From assembly GCA_036404435.1 (NCBI GenBank), contig DASWZN010000021.1, positions 82,764 to 146,763 of the forward strand: a stretch of 64,000 bases of DNA, written 5' to 3'. The notes below the pieces were generated by a model. It saw only the letters and a list, made by a program, of their open reading frames with translations. It had not been told where the DNA came from and did no database searches. Both the position numbers and the translations under genes were made by a program. Source of the stretch: DASWZN01 sp036404435 (GTDB lineage Bacteria; Acidobacteriota; Terriglobia; Bryobacterales; Bryobacteraceae). How positions within the stretch are numbered: position 1 is the first letter of the stretch; each line of letters opens with the position of its first letter. Below, in pieces: positions 10,701 through 21,875 of this stretch.

Positions 10701-10906
10701 AAGAAGCGCTCCAGCGGGGAGGTGATGTTGGTTTCGATGTCCTGCGGCGGCATTCCGGAATAGAACGTCGCCACCACCACCTGGGGAAGATTGATGACGG
10801 GGAACAAATCCACCGGCATTCGGACCAGGGCCGTGATCCCCAGAATGCACACGGCGAGACATAAGACCACGATGAAGTAAGGATTGCGAATTGAAAAGCC
10901 TGACAT
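7742..10906 (-). CDS. RND efflux permease, first of a tandem pair
   Basis: 1054 residues, colinear with the downstream RND along its whole length and nearly identical over much of the N-terminal half, so the pair came from a tandem duplication. The same relay changes are present: TM4 'SRVIDNSVISLENI' has N at the second Asp position and TM10 'GIANSNSILVVDFA' has S for the AcrB lysine. It starts 13 bases after the adaptor gene. Divergence is concentrated in the linker after TM6 ('HDVIAEGGSWWHRF' against 'EEQAHQGRLSWGARF') and in the C-terminal tail. Confidence 0.92.
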   Translation of the reverse strand: MSGFSIRNPYFIVVLCLAVCILGITALVRMPVDLFPVINLPQVVVATFYSGMPPQDIETNITSPLERFFTLASGVEHSESRSLLGVSTIRVFFQPGTNADADVTELSNLALADLKRLPPGTLPPVVLKSDASSLPVCLVAVKGSGLTETQLHDYAQFAIRNQIAVIKGAEIPWPFGGKYRQIMVRVDPYKLLSRQLSVMDVVNAVNTSNLILPAGDVKTGPYDNYVYSNSLVDNMRQLNAVPLKAVDNTWVQVSDVGHAEDSSATQYNIVRIAGQKSSYIPIMKQGGDTNTIEVVNGVRKLIRHLYDIPKQMSADLLFDQSVFVKEAIQTVLHEGLIGLVLTSVMILLFLGNVRATAAVLLSIPLSALATFVILNSMDATVNTMILGGLALAFSRVIDNSVISLENIYRHLEMGEAPMRAAAFGGAEVTLAVLAATLVDVVDFFPVTFLYGVSKFLFSALALAFCISLMVSFVVAMTVIPLFCSRFLKNVPHAEAVAHDVIAEGGSWWHRFNAGFNRAFNRVLDAYELWVRRALRRPGLTVASLAGIFVLSLGLFPLLGVSFFPRTDAGQFTINLKAPTGTRIELTDRYVSRVENLIKRVVAPRDFHMTVANIGVVNDFSSLYTTNSGSYTATIQTQLSDDHRVGSYEYMDRVQRAIGRKFPELRTFFQSGSMVDAILNVGMPAPIDVQVTSPDLSENYALAQELAARIGKLPEVGQVYIPQDMDYPGLRMDVNRVHASELGLSQKEIVDNVITALNSNSMIAPNYWVDRQSGNNYFLTVQYYEHGRPAIHNPFDLSNIPLRAPGRRATTLDTVVKLVPILSPTEIDHYKIQRSTDVYVTPKGEDLGHVTDQVEKIAAAMPHAGNVRVALRGMVEGMRQSFSSFALGFTLSFLLLYLILVAQFRSFVDPVLIMLAIPMGVTGVLLILLLTSTTVNVMSLMGVLMLVGIANSNSILVVDFAHRLEEQGLSVTDSVITACRVRLRPILMTSLATIIGMIPMALKLGTGAEQYAPMARAIIGGLTSSVILTVFIVPAAYLLIYRRRERRRGASEAMA

Positions 10907-10919
10907 AGGCTCTAAAACC

Positions 10920-12188
10920 TTACTGGTCGCCCTGATCCTTACCTTTTCCCTGCCACTCCATAGCGGACGCCTGCTGAGGCCTCACCACCTCACCAGGCTT
11001 CAGGCTGCTGCGATCGCTGATGACCACTGACTCGCCGTTCTTGAGGCCTGATGTTACTTCGGCATAATTCGCGGTTTCGGCGCCCAGCGCGACTGGGCGG
11101 TCCTCGACGCGGCCGTCCGGGTCCACTACGTAGACGCCGGTTTCGGTTCCATTACGATTGATGGCTTGAAGAGGAATCGCCAGAACATTGCCATTCTGAC
11201 TGAGCGTGAGGACGGCCTCGGCATAAGCGCCTGGGACGAGTTGGTGGCTGGGATTCGGTATGTCCACCTCCGTGTGCATCGTTCGCGTATCGCCGTTCAC
11301 GTCCACTGAGAATCGAGTTACCTTTCCGGTGAAAGTGCGATTCAGCGCGGGCACTCTTACCTCGACTGGGTCTCCGATGTGGACATAGGGGACATACGAT
11401 TCGGGTACGGGAATCACCAACCGGTACAGGCTTTCCTGGGAAAGGCGGACCAGGGGCAGGGCCTGAGTGTTCGAACTGGTCCCTGCTTGCATGAGCGCGC
11501 CCAGATTGGCATACCGCTTAGTAACTACGCCATCGAACGGCGCCGTGATCTTGGCGTAGTCGAAAAGAACCCCGTCGCGTTGTCGTCTGGCTTGAGCCTC
11601 CTCGAGCATGCTGCGCGCGGACTCGAGCGTCGACTTCGCTTCCTCGACCTGGGCCTCGGCGGCCAGGTCCTTGCCCTGGGAGTCGTCCACCTCCTGCTGT
11701 GCCACCAGACCGGGCTGCGTCTGGGCCACTCCGTGCAGTCTGTCGTACTGGAGATGCAGAACCGCATGCTGCGCCTGCACGCGGTTCAGTGCGTGCTCGG
11801 CGTGCCGCACCTGATCCGTGGCACTCTTGATCGCGGCGTCATCCTGCGCCAATTGGAGTTGGAGTTCGGGAATCTCGAGCACCGCCATCACCTGCCCCGC
11901 CTTCACGCGCGACCCGTAGTCGACATTGAGCTCCCGGACATAGCCCGATTCCTTGGCGTAGACATCGATTTCCTGGAAGGGCACCAGCTCGGAGGAGACC
12001 GTGATCTCGCGCTCCAGCGGCTTCAGCGCGACCCGGGCGACCCCGACCGTAACGATGTTGGCGTCGGGGTCGGGCGTGGCGCTTGCGCGCGCTTTCGAGG
12101 AGGCGTTGAGCCATAGCAGGCCTCCCGCCACGGCGACCGCCACAGCGAGGCAACATCCGAACACCCAGGCACGAGTCTTGGAACTCAT
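10920..12188 (-). CDS. RND periplasmic adaptor (membrane fusion protein)
   Basis: 422 residues. An N-terminal membrane anchor (residues ~7-28) is followed by the half-lipoyl motif 'VYAKESGYVRELNVDYGSRV', a long alpha-hairpin (residues ~115-215), the second lipoyl half 'AKITAPFDGVVTKRY' and beta-barrel/MP domains, then a charged Gln/Lys-rich tail. It would bridge the RND pair to the TolC channel encoded downstream. It starts two bases after the upstream RraA-like gene stops, so it is in the same transcript. There is no lipobox, unlike the adaptor of the second efflux operon. Confidence 0.92.
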   Translation of the reverse strand: MSSKTRAWVFGCCLAVAVAVAGGLLWLNASSKARASATPDPDANIVTVGVARVALKPLEREITVSSELVPFQEIDVYAKESGYVRELNVDYGSRVKAGQVMAVLEIPELQLQLAQDDAAIKSATDQVRHAEHALNRVQAQHAVLHLQYDRLHGVAQTQPGLVAQQEVDDSQGKDLAAEAQVEEAKSTLESARSMLEEAQARRQRDGVLFDYAKITAPFDGVVTKRYANLGALMQAGTSSNTQALPLVRLSQESLYRLVIPVPESYVPYVHIGDPVEVRVPALNRTFTGKVTRFSVDVNGDTRTMHTEVDIPNPSHQLVPGAYAEAVLTLSQNGNVLAIPLQAINRNGTETGVYVVDPDGRVEDRPVALGAETANYAEVTSGLKNGESVVISDRSSLKPGEVVRPQQASAMEWQGKGKDQGDQ

Positions 12189-12190
12189 AT

Positions 12191-12913
12191 TCAGCGGGCC
12201 GACCTTTCCAGAGGCGCGCCACTGCGCCGCATCTGCTCCGCCAGCTCTTCGAGGGTGAAGCGCGGGGAATGGCAGAACTGGACCAGCTCGCTTTCCTGCC
12301 GCTGGATTTCGGCGGCCATCTTGGGCAACTTCGCGGCGATCGAGAGCGGAATGACGTGCACTCCGTGGCGATCCCCGTGTATCAGGTCTCCCGGCGAAAT
12401 CTTCAGACCGCCGATGTCGACCGGCTCCCCGAATTCGACGATGTGGGCGTAAGCGTGGGACACCGCGACTCTGCCGGCGAACAGGTGAAAGCCCAGACGC
12501 TCAACGGCCGGCAGGTCCCGGACCGCGCCGTTGGTGACGTGTCCTACGCAGCCGACCGCCTGCGCGATTGCGGCGTGGATTTCCCCGACCAGGGCGCCGG
12601 TTCCGGGCGAATGATCGGCGTCCTGGATAACCATCACCCGCGGCGCCGGGACGGAGGCGAGGTAGTTCCACCAGTCCAGCCGGTCGTAGTAACACCGGCC
12701 GCTGATGGGGGGCGTCGAGGACCGGAAGCGAGCCGTAGCGGCGTATCCCAGCATGGGCGTGAATTGAGCGAAAATGCAACGCACGGACCCGAGGACGAAC
12801 CCTTCGTTCCGCAGCCGTACGCCAAACCGCTCGATCGCGTTCGAGGCGGTACAGGTGTCCAGGGCGCGGATCTTCTCGAACTCGGCGGCTGTCAGAGCGG
12901 GCTTTGGGGTCAT
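12191..12913 (-). CDS. RraA-family protein (HMG/CHA aldolase-like)
   Basis: 240 residues of the RraA / 4-hydroxy-4-methyl-2-oxoglutarate aldolase fold. Seen: 'GCVGHVTNGAVRDLPAVERL' with the conserved R-D pair that binds substrate, and 'GDLIHGDRHGVHVIP' with the metal-site Asp. An aldolase/decarboxylase of oxo-acids is the known role of many family members; regulators of RNase E are the other. As the first gene of an efflux operon (two bases before the adaptor) it is out of its usual context; the link could be accidental cotranscription. Confidence 0.85.
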   Translation of the reverse strand: MTPKPALTAAEFEKIRALDTCTASNAIERFGVRLRNEGFVLGSVRCIFAQFTPMLGYAATARFRSSTPPISGRCYYDRLDWWNYLASVPAPRVMVIQDADHSPGTGALVGEIHAAIAQAVGCVGHVTNGAVRDLPAVERLGFHLFAGRVAVSHAYAHIVEFGEPVDIGGLKISPGDLIHGDRHGVHVIPLSIAAKLPKMAAEIQRQESELVQFCHSPRFTLEELAEQMRRSGAPLERSAR

Positions 12914-13106
12914 AGTAAGGAGCTGCGCAAACCCTCACGGCAGCACGACGCCCAGAAACTGGCCGGTTGCATGATCTATTCGCAGTGTAAGCTGGCGGCC
13001 CTGTCCCCCCCATACCGGCAGGTTGGTATTTTTAACCCAATCACTAGGTAGACGGGTCCGGACGCGGCAACCTGGGGTTAAGCTGAAAGTGGTCCTATTG
13101 GGCAGA

Positions 13107-14516
13107 ATGAGCGCAACCATCCGTCGCCGCGCCGATCGGCTCCTGCCGACCACCCGGCTTATGCTTGCAGTCGGCTTCGGCGGAGTGCTGGCCATCATGG
13201 CCCTTTCGGGAGCGGATGCCTCGCGCGTGCTCCATCAGATCCGGCGTGAAGACGAGCAGATCCGGCGCCAGTTCCTTTATCGCAATCACGTGCTGAACAA
13301 CATTCGTTCCCAGCTCTATCTGTCGGGGACGTATGTCCGGGACTATCTGCTCGAGCCGGATGCCGCCAAAGCTGAGGCGCATCGGGCCAGCCTTGAGCAG
13401 GTGCGCCGCGAGATGAGCTCTGCGTTGGCCTCCTACGCCGATCAAGCGACGCCCGGAGGGGCACCGCAGTTCGCCGCCTTGAACTCGGAGCTGTCGCAAT
13501 ACTGGGACACTCTCGGTCCGGCCCTGAATTGGAGCGCCGCCGAACGGCACGGCCGGGGCTACGCTTTCCTCCGCGACGAAGTGTTTCCCCGCCGCATGGC
13601 AATGCTGGGGATTGCGGGCAGGATCGCGGAGGTTAACGAAGAGCAGTTGAATGCTGGCAACGACCGCGTCGTCAGTTTGCTGTCGAGGTTTCAGACGCGT
13701 CTGGGGCTGGTTCTGGTGGCGACCCTCGCGCTGGGAGTAGGGATGTCGGCGTTCAGCATGCGCAGAATTCTCAGCCTCGAGACCGGGGCGCGCGAGCAGT
13801 ATCGGGCCGTCGCCCAGGCCAGAGGTCAACTGAAGGAACTGTCCGCGAGGCTCGTGCAGGCGCAGGAGACCGAGCGGCGAGCCCTCTCACGGGAACTGCA
13901 CGACGAGGTCGGCCAAGCCCTCTCTGCGGTGCTGGTGGAACTGCGCAACCTCGCGGACGGACTAGGAGCATGGCCGCTCGAAATGTCGCGTAGTCACGTG
14001 GAGCTGATCAAGGGCCTAGTGGAGGACACGGTGCGTTCCGTACGCAATATGGCCCTTCTTCTGAGGCCCTCCATGCTGGACGATTTGGGTCTGATTCCCG
14101 CCCTGCGCTGGCAGGCCCGTGAGGTCTCCAAGCGCACCTCCATGGATGTGAACGTTGTTACCGATCTCGCATCCGACGACCTGCCGGACGAGTACAAGAC
14201 CTGCGTCTACCGCGTAGTTCAGGAGGCGTTGCACAACTGCTCGCGTCATTCTCATGCCACCACTGTCCGCATCCGGGTTAAGCAGGATTTGGGGCGGCTG
14301 TCGCTCTCGATTCAAGATGACGGGCAAGGGTTCGATGCGCAGCAGTCAAAAGGGCTCGGGCTCCTCGGGATGGAGGAGCGGGTCACTCGACTGGGGGGGC
14401 GGTTCGAGGTGCATTCCAAGCCCGGAACCGGGACCGTGCTGGCCGTGGAACTGCCGCTCGCCGGCAGCGAAGAAAGCGGGGACGCCGATCATGATTCGCA
14501 TTCTGTTAGCGGATGA
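13107..14516 (+). CDS. Membrane sensor histidine kinase, NarL/DesK type
   Basis: 469 residues. Two transmembrane segments (residues ~17-36 and ~200-222) bracket a ~160-residue helical periplasmic sensor of four-helix-bundle character. A cytoplasmic HisKA_3 domain follows ('ETERRALSRELHDEVGQALS', phospho-accepting His in RELHDEVGQ) and a HATPase_c domain ('VQEALHNCSRHS' N box, 'DDGQGFD' and 'GLGLLGMEERV' G boxes). ATG 13107 is preferred over a TTG at 13023. The 3' end overlaps the response-regulator gene by 26 bases. Signal unknown; its position between two efflux operons makes control of one of them plausible. Confidence 0.9.
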   Translation: MSATIRRRADRLLPTTRLMLAVGFGGVLAIMALSGADASRVLHQIRREDEQIRRQFLYRNHVLNNIRSQLYLSGTYVRDYLLEPDAAKAEAHRASLEQVRREMSSALASYADQATPGGAPQFAALNSELSQYWDTLGPALNWSAAERHGRGYAFLRDEVFPRRMAMLGIAGRIAEVNEEQLNAGNDRVVSLLSRFQTRLGLVLVATLALGVGMSAFSMRRILSLETGAREQYRAVAQARGQLKELSARLVQAQETERRALSRELHDEVGQALSAVLVELRNLADGLGAWPLEMSRSHVELIKGLVEDTVRSVRNMALLLRPSMLDDLGLIPALRWQAREVSKRTSMDVNVVTDLASDDLPDEYKTCVYRVVQEALHNCSRHSHATTVRIRVKQDLGRLSLSIQDDGQGFDAQQSKGLGLLGMEERVTRLGGRFEVHSKPGTGTVLAVELPLAGSEESGDADHDSHSVSG

Positions 14517-15135
14517 CCACACTGTAATGCGCAGGGGTCTGCGCCTGTTGCTAGACAGCCAACCCGGGTTCACCGTGGTTGCCGAGGCCGCTGACGGCCG
14601 GGAAGCGATCGCGCAGGCGGAGGTAGCCAAGCCGGACGTCGTCGTCCTCGACATTGCGATGCCGAATCTGAACGGTATCGAGGCGTCCCAACGGATCAAC
14701 GCCGCGCTGCCGGACACGGCGATTGTCATCCTGAGCATGCACTCGGACGAAGGCTACGTCCTGAGGGCGCTCAAGGCGGGCGCCAAGGCGTACCTGCTGA
14801 AGGATTCGGCCGAGGGCGACCTGATTGAGGCGATCAAGGCCGTGAGCGAAGGTAAGGCGTTCTTCAGCCCCGAAATCAGCAAGGTCCTGGTCGAGGACTA
14901 CGTGCGGGAGATCAGGGCGCGGGGAGTCGAAGACAGCTACGAACTGCTGACCCCGCGCGAGAGGGAGGTCCTGCAGCTTCTGGCGGAGGGCAAATCAAAC
15001 AAGGACATTGCCGCGTTGTTCAACCTCAGCCTCTACACCGTGGACACGCATCGCAGGAACTTGCAGGACAAGCTCAATGTGCACAGCTTTCCGGAGTTGA
15101 TTCTGTACGCGCTGCGGAAGGGCGTTATTTCGTGA
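14491..15135 (+). CDS. NarL/FixJ-type response regulator
   Basis: 214 residues. A receiver domain (residues 1-120) has the acidic pair 'LADDH', phospho-acceptor Asp in 'DVVVLDIAMPNLNG', and 'LKDSAEGDLIEAI' with the conserved Lys. A LuxR-type helix-turn-helix follows ('LTPREREVLQLLAEGKSNKD' onward). The start overlaps the kinase gene, so the two form a cognate pair. Likely DNA-binding activator; the TolC-RND operon starts 277 bases downstream on the same strand and is a candidate target. Confidence 0.93.
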   Translation: MIRILLADDHTVMRRGLRLLLDSQPGFTVVAEAADGREAIAQAEVAKPDVVVLDIAMPNLNGIEASQRINAALPDTAIVILSMHSDEGYVLRALKAGAKAYLLKDSAEGDLIEAIKAVSEGKAFFSPEISKVLVEDYVREIRARGVEDSYELLTPREREVLQLLAEGKSNKDIAALFNLSLYTVDTHRRNLQDKLNVHSFPELILYALRKGVIS

Positions 15136-15346
15136 GGCGCAAGAGCGTCGTGTGGCGCTCCCGATCTAGGTAACTAAGCCGCTGGCGCGGCGGGACAGAG
15201 CACCCTCTCGCCATTCGTCCCCGAGTTGTCCCCAGGCTGGTCGCTGCGCGCCCCGCGGCCCCTGGAAGCGACCGTGAACTTCACGCCATCAACAGGCCGG
15301 ACCGGCCGTTTCCACATTGAAGACTCCATTCTCGAAGATGCGGTCG

Positions 15347-15366
15347 TCTCTGTCAGGTGACAGAGA
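15347..15366. promoter_or_regulatory. Perfect palindrome upstream of the second efflux operon
   Basis: TCTCTGTCAGGTGACAGAGA is a perfect 9-bp inverted repeat with a 2-base centre, 46 bases before the TolC gene start. Its size and symmetry fit an operator for a dimeric regulator (TetR- or MarR-like) and it is not followed by a T-run, which argues against a terminator. No such regulator is encoded next to it. The rest of the 276-base interval shows no gene. Confidence 0.5.
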
Positions 15367-15411
15367 AAAAGCTGGTAACCTCCGTGACCGGTCTGCATCA
15401 TTCCCCGTGAC

Positions 15412-16749
15412 ATGGCAAAGACCTTGGCTTCGTTCGTAATTGCGGTGCTGCCGCTGGCAGCCCAGAACCCTCTCTCGTTAACGGACGCGGTCCGGCTGGC
15501 CCAGGAGAACCATCCCTCGGTCGCGGCCAGCCGGGACGCCACCAAGGGCGCCGACATGCGCATTGTTGAGGCCCGAAGCGGCTACCTTCCCAAGCTCAAC
15601 TACGCCGAGTCGGTGCTGCGGAGCGACAATCCTGTGGTGGTTTTCAGCTCCCTCTTGACCCAGCACCAATTCACCGCGGCCAACCTCGCGCTGGAGACGC
15701 TCAACCGGCCGGCCCCCCTTGACAACTTCCAGTCGCTGGTCACCATGGATCAGAGCGTTTATGACGGTGGGCGGACGCGGCTGGCCGTCAGGACGGCGAA
15801 GCTGGGCCGCGATCTCAGCGCCGAGGACGAGCGACTCACCCGCATGAACGCCATCGCCACCGTGGTCCGGGCCTATCACGGCGCGGTGCTCGCGGCCGAA
15901 AGCGCCAAGGTGGCCGATGAGGCGGTGCGATCGGCCGAGGCTGATTTGAACCGCGCCCAGGCCGTCCGCGAGGCCGGCATGTCCACCAACGCCGACGTGC
16001 TGTCCATAAAGGTGCACATGGCCGCGGTGCGGGAGGAGCAGATCCGCCGCAAGGCCGACTTGGACGTGGCACTGGCTGCGCTGAACGACGCGCTGGGGCT
16101 GCCCCTCACCGAACCCCACGATCTCACCACACCGCTCACAGCTGCTTCGTTCGATCGGCAGTCTCTCGACCAGTACGAGAAGCAGGCTGGCCTCTCGCGG
16201 CCCGAGCTGAAAGAGGCGCACCTGGCCTCCGACCTCGCCCAAACCCAGGGAGCCGCGGCGCGCACCTCGCTGCTGCCGCAGGTCGGATTCCATGCCGGCT
16301 TTGAAGCGGACCGCCAGACTTTCGTCGACCGGGGAGGCGCAAGCTGGCTGGTCTCGGCCAGCCTGCGCTGGAACATCTTCAACGGGGGCGCCGACCGGGC
16401 CCGCATGAACGAGGCTGCCTACGGCCTGGAGCGCGCCCGAGCTCTGGAGCGCCAGGCCAGTTCGCAAATCCAGCTCCAGGTTCGCCGCGCCTATGCCGAC
16501 TTCCGGTCCGCAGCCGAGCGCATCGGCGTGGCCCAGGCTGCGGTCTCCATGGCCGAGGAAAGCCTGCGCATCACTAAGAACCGTTATGACAGCGGTCTCA
16601 GCAACGTGACCGACCTGCTCCGCACCGAGACCGCGCTGCTGGAGGCCCGCAACCGCCGCCTGGCCGCGATCTACGACCAGCGGCTCGCGGCCGTAAACCT
16701 GGAACTCGCCGCCGGCACGCTTTCCGACAAATCCGAGGTTTTAAACTAG
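15412..16749 (+). CDS. TolC-family outer-membrane channel, second operon
   Basis: 445 residues with a short signal peptide (MAKTLASFVIAVLPLAAQ) and two outer-membrane-efflux-protein repeats: 'LSLTDAVRLAQENHPSVAAS' at the N-terminus and 'ITKNRYDSGLSNVTDLLRTE' in the second half. It opens an operon with the adaptor gene immediately after (stop at 16749, ATG at 16750) and an RND permease. Likely exports small molecules across the outer membrane; substrate unknown. Confidence 0.92.
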   Translation: MAKTLASFVIAVLPLAAQNPLSLTDAVRLAQENHPSVAASRDATKGADMRIVEARSGYLPKLNYAESVLRSDNPVVVFSSLLTQHQFTAANLALETLNRPAPLDNFQSLVTMDQSVYDGGRTRLAVRTAKLGRDLSAEDERLTRMNAIATVVRAYHGAVLAAESAKVADEAVRSAEADLNRAQAVREAGMSTNADVLSIKVHMAAVREEQIRRKADLDVALAALNDALGLPLTEPHDLTTPLTAASFDRQSLDQYEKQAGLSRPELKEAHLASDLAQTQGAAARTSLLPQVGFHAGFEADRQTFVDRGGASWLVSASLRWNIFNGGADRARMNEAAYGLERARALERQASSQIQLQVRRAYADFRSAAERIGVAQAAVSMAEESLRITKNRYDSGLSNVTDLLRTETALLEARNRRLAAIYDQRLAAVNLELAAGTLSDKSEVLN

Positions 16750-17894
16750 ATGAACGCTCCACTCGTCGCACTCACTTCAGCCACGCTCCTCCTCCTCACC
16801 GCGTGCGGTTCCCCCGTCTCAACGGAAACCGGAGCCAAAGCCGCGCCCGTCGCGGTCCACGCGATCGCCGCGGCGCCCGCGGCCTGGCCCAACCTCTACG
16901 AGGCCACCGGCACCGTTCGCGCCCGCACCTCGGCCGTGATCTCGAGCAAGGTGATGGGCTACGTCCGCGAAGTGCGCGTAGCCGCCGGCGACCGCGTCCG
17001 CGAAGGCCAGTTGCTCGTCGCGCTCGACGCCCGCGATCTCGACGCCGCCTACCGTCAGGCCGGGGCCGCCGAGGCCGAGGCGCGCAGCGCCGTGCCCGAA
17101 GCCGACAACGCCGTCGCCGGCGCCCAGGCCAGCGTCAACCTTGCGCAAGCCACGTACAAGCGCATGAAGGACCTGTTCGACAAGGATTCCATCTCCAACC
17201 AGGAATTCGACGAAGCCACCGCCCGCCTGAAACTGGCCCAGACCGCACACCGGATGGCCGTCTCGCGCCGCGCCCAGCTCGATTCGAAGATCGAACAGGC
17301 CATTCAGGCCGTAGCCTCGGCCGGGGTCATGCGCAGCTACGCCCAGCTCGCCGCTCCCTTCGCCGGCACGGTCACCGCGAAGACCGTGGATCCGGGAGCG
17401 CTCGCTGCTCCCGGCGCGCCCCTGCTCACCATCGAGCGCGAGGGCGCCTATCGCCTGGAAGCCACGGTCGAAGAATCGAAGCTTCCCCTGATCCGCACCG
17501 GGCAGCCGGTCACGGTCGCGTTGGACGGCATCGCGCGGCCCATCGAAGGGCGCGTCTCCGAAATCGTCCCCGCCATTGACGCCTCCTCCCGCTCCTTCAC
17601 CGTGAAGATCGACCTGCCCGCCTTCGCGCAGTTGCGGTCCGGCCTCTTCGGCCGAGCCAGCTTCGCCTTCGGCACGCGCGACGTGCTCGCCGTGCCCGCC
17701 GCGGCCGTGACCGAGCGCGGCCAGCTCGCTTCGGTCTTCATAGCCGATAGCGGCCGCGCCCGCTCGCGCTTCGTCACCCTCGGCCAGCATGCCCAGGACT
17801 CCGTCGAGGTCCTCTCGGGGCTGAGCCCCGGCGACCAGGTCATCTTTCCCGCACCGCCCTCGCTTGCCGACGGTGCGCCGGTGGAGGTGCGCCC

Positions 17895-17898
<4 letters not shown>
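16750..17898 (+). CDS. RND adaptor, lipoprotein form
   Basis: 382 residues. The signal sequence ends in a lipobox 'LLLLTACG' with the lipidated Cys near residue 19, so this adaptor is anchored in the inner membrane by lipid. Lipoyl half 'ISSKVMGYVREVRVAAGDRV', a helical hairpin (residues ~95-185), second half 'QLAAPFAGTVTAKTVDPGAL', then beta-barrel and membrane-proximal domains. The stop overlaps the RND start by four bases (17895-17898), showing translational coupling. Confidence 0.92.
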
Positions 17899-21046
<3,148 letters not shown>

Positions 21047-21050
<4 letters not shown>

Positions 21051-21235
21051 CCGTCGACCGCTACCTTCGCCTCTTCGCGGGCGCGTTTGTGATGATCAGC
21101 CTGGCGCTCGGCCACTGGGTCAGCCCCTACTGGTATCTCTTCACGGCCTTCGTAGGCCTGAACCTGTTCCAATCGGCCTTCACCAACTGGTGTCCGGCCA
21201 TGACCTTCCTGCGCAAGCTAGGCGTGAAACCCTGA
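21047..21235 (+). CDS. DUF2892 (YgaP-like) membrane protein
   Basis: 62 residues with two hydrophobic segments and 'NWCPAMTFLRKLGVK', the pattern of the inner-membrane DUF2892 domain found at the C-terminus of rhodanese YgaP. ATGA overlap with the RND gene couples them. A paralogue sits at 48429-48632 beside sufSU. Function unknown; the conserved 'CP' near the second helix suggests sulfur or thiol chemistry in the family. Confidence 0.88.
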
Positions 21236-21239
21236 GAGA

Positions 21240-21640
21240 GTTGAACTCGGGACCTCTTGCCCTGGTTCGCGCTACCAACGCGAAGTCTGTTGAAACGGAT
21301 TATGAGTCCGCTGCTCTGGGCGGTTGAAGTAACGGAAGGCGCAGGCGGACGCCATCGGCAGCCGGTATGAGACTCCAGCTCGACGTCCAACTGGGAAGGT
21401 CGGGAGGCAGGGATTCGAACCCCAAAGGAACCCACTCGTCAGGCTGCCATGGAGCCGTGGGTGGGATTCGAACCCACGGAGGAGGGGAATTGGAGCTGCT
21501 GTTCCACGCCGAAAAGACGAAGACCTCGCCTCCTGCACGGGTCGCGCAGACCTCTTGCACCCCAAGCAAGTGTTCTGGAGAGCGTGCGAGCGAACTGTTT
21601 GGCGACGTCCAGCTTGGGAAAACGACGGCAAATTGAAAAC
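21240..21640 (-). other. Mosaic of tRNA-like fragments, no intact tRNA
   Basis: Read on the minus strand, this gene-free block contains several pieces that look like parts of different tRNAs. At 21603-21625: TTTCCCAAGCTGG, a Gly(CCC)-like anticodon arm, with a weaker copy at 21382-21398. At 21548-21577: CTTGCTTGGGGTGCAAG, a complete Pro(GGG)-like anticodon stem-loop. At 21451-21480: GTGGGTTCGAATCCCAC, a T-arm ending in GGCTCCA. At 21408-21425: another T-loop. At 21294-21318: GCGGACTCATAATCCG, a Met/Ile(CAT)-like anticodon arm. At 21240-21283: a D-arm joined to a T-arm without an anticodon arm between. None folds into a full cloverleaf by eye. It sits at the left edge of the accessory island. 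The remaining bases to 21875 show no gene. Confidence 0.55.
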
Positions 21641-21875
21641 TAAAGACATAGCGTTTTCTACATCTCGTTTTGGCCATTGAGAATGGGCCAGTTCTCACCC
21701 TCCGCTCCGCCGAGGAGCTAAACGGAGCACAAATGGAGCACACGGCTCGGCCGGTCTGAAGCCACTACAGGCACTGCCGCATCCCCAACCCAGCTTCCCC
21801 CCAGCTAGCCAATTAAAGCGAAGTGGCGTATTCTTTAATAAGAAGCCCAGCAATTCAAGGATCTCTTGACAAGCG

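Noticed and set aside
21272..21743. Minus-strand frames across the tRNA-fragment block
   Set aside because: The translations contain GFESHP-like strings that come from T-arm sequences (TTCGAATCCC), which indicates RNA-derived DNA, not protein coding.
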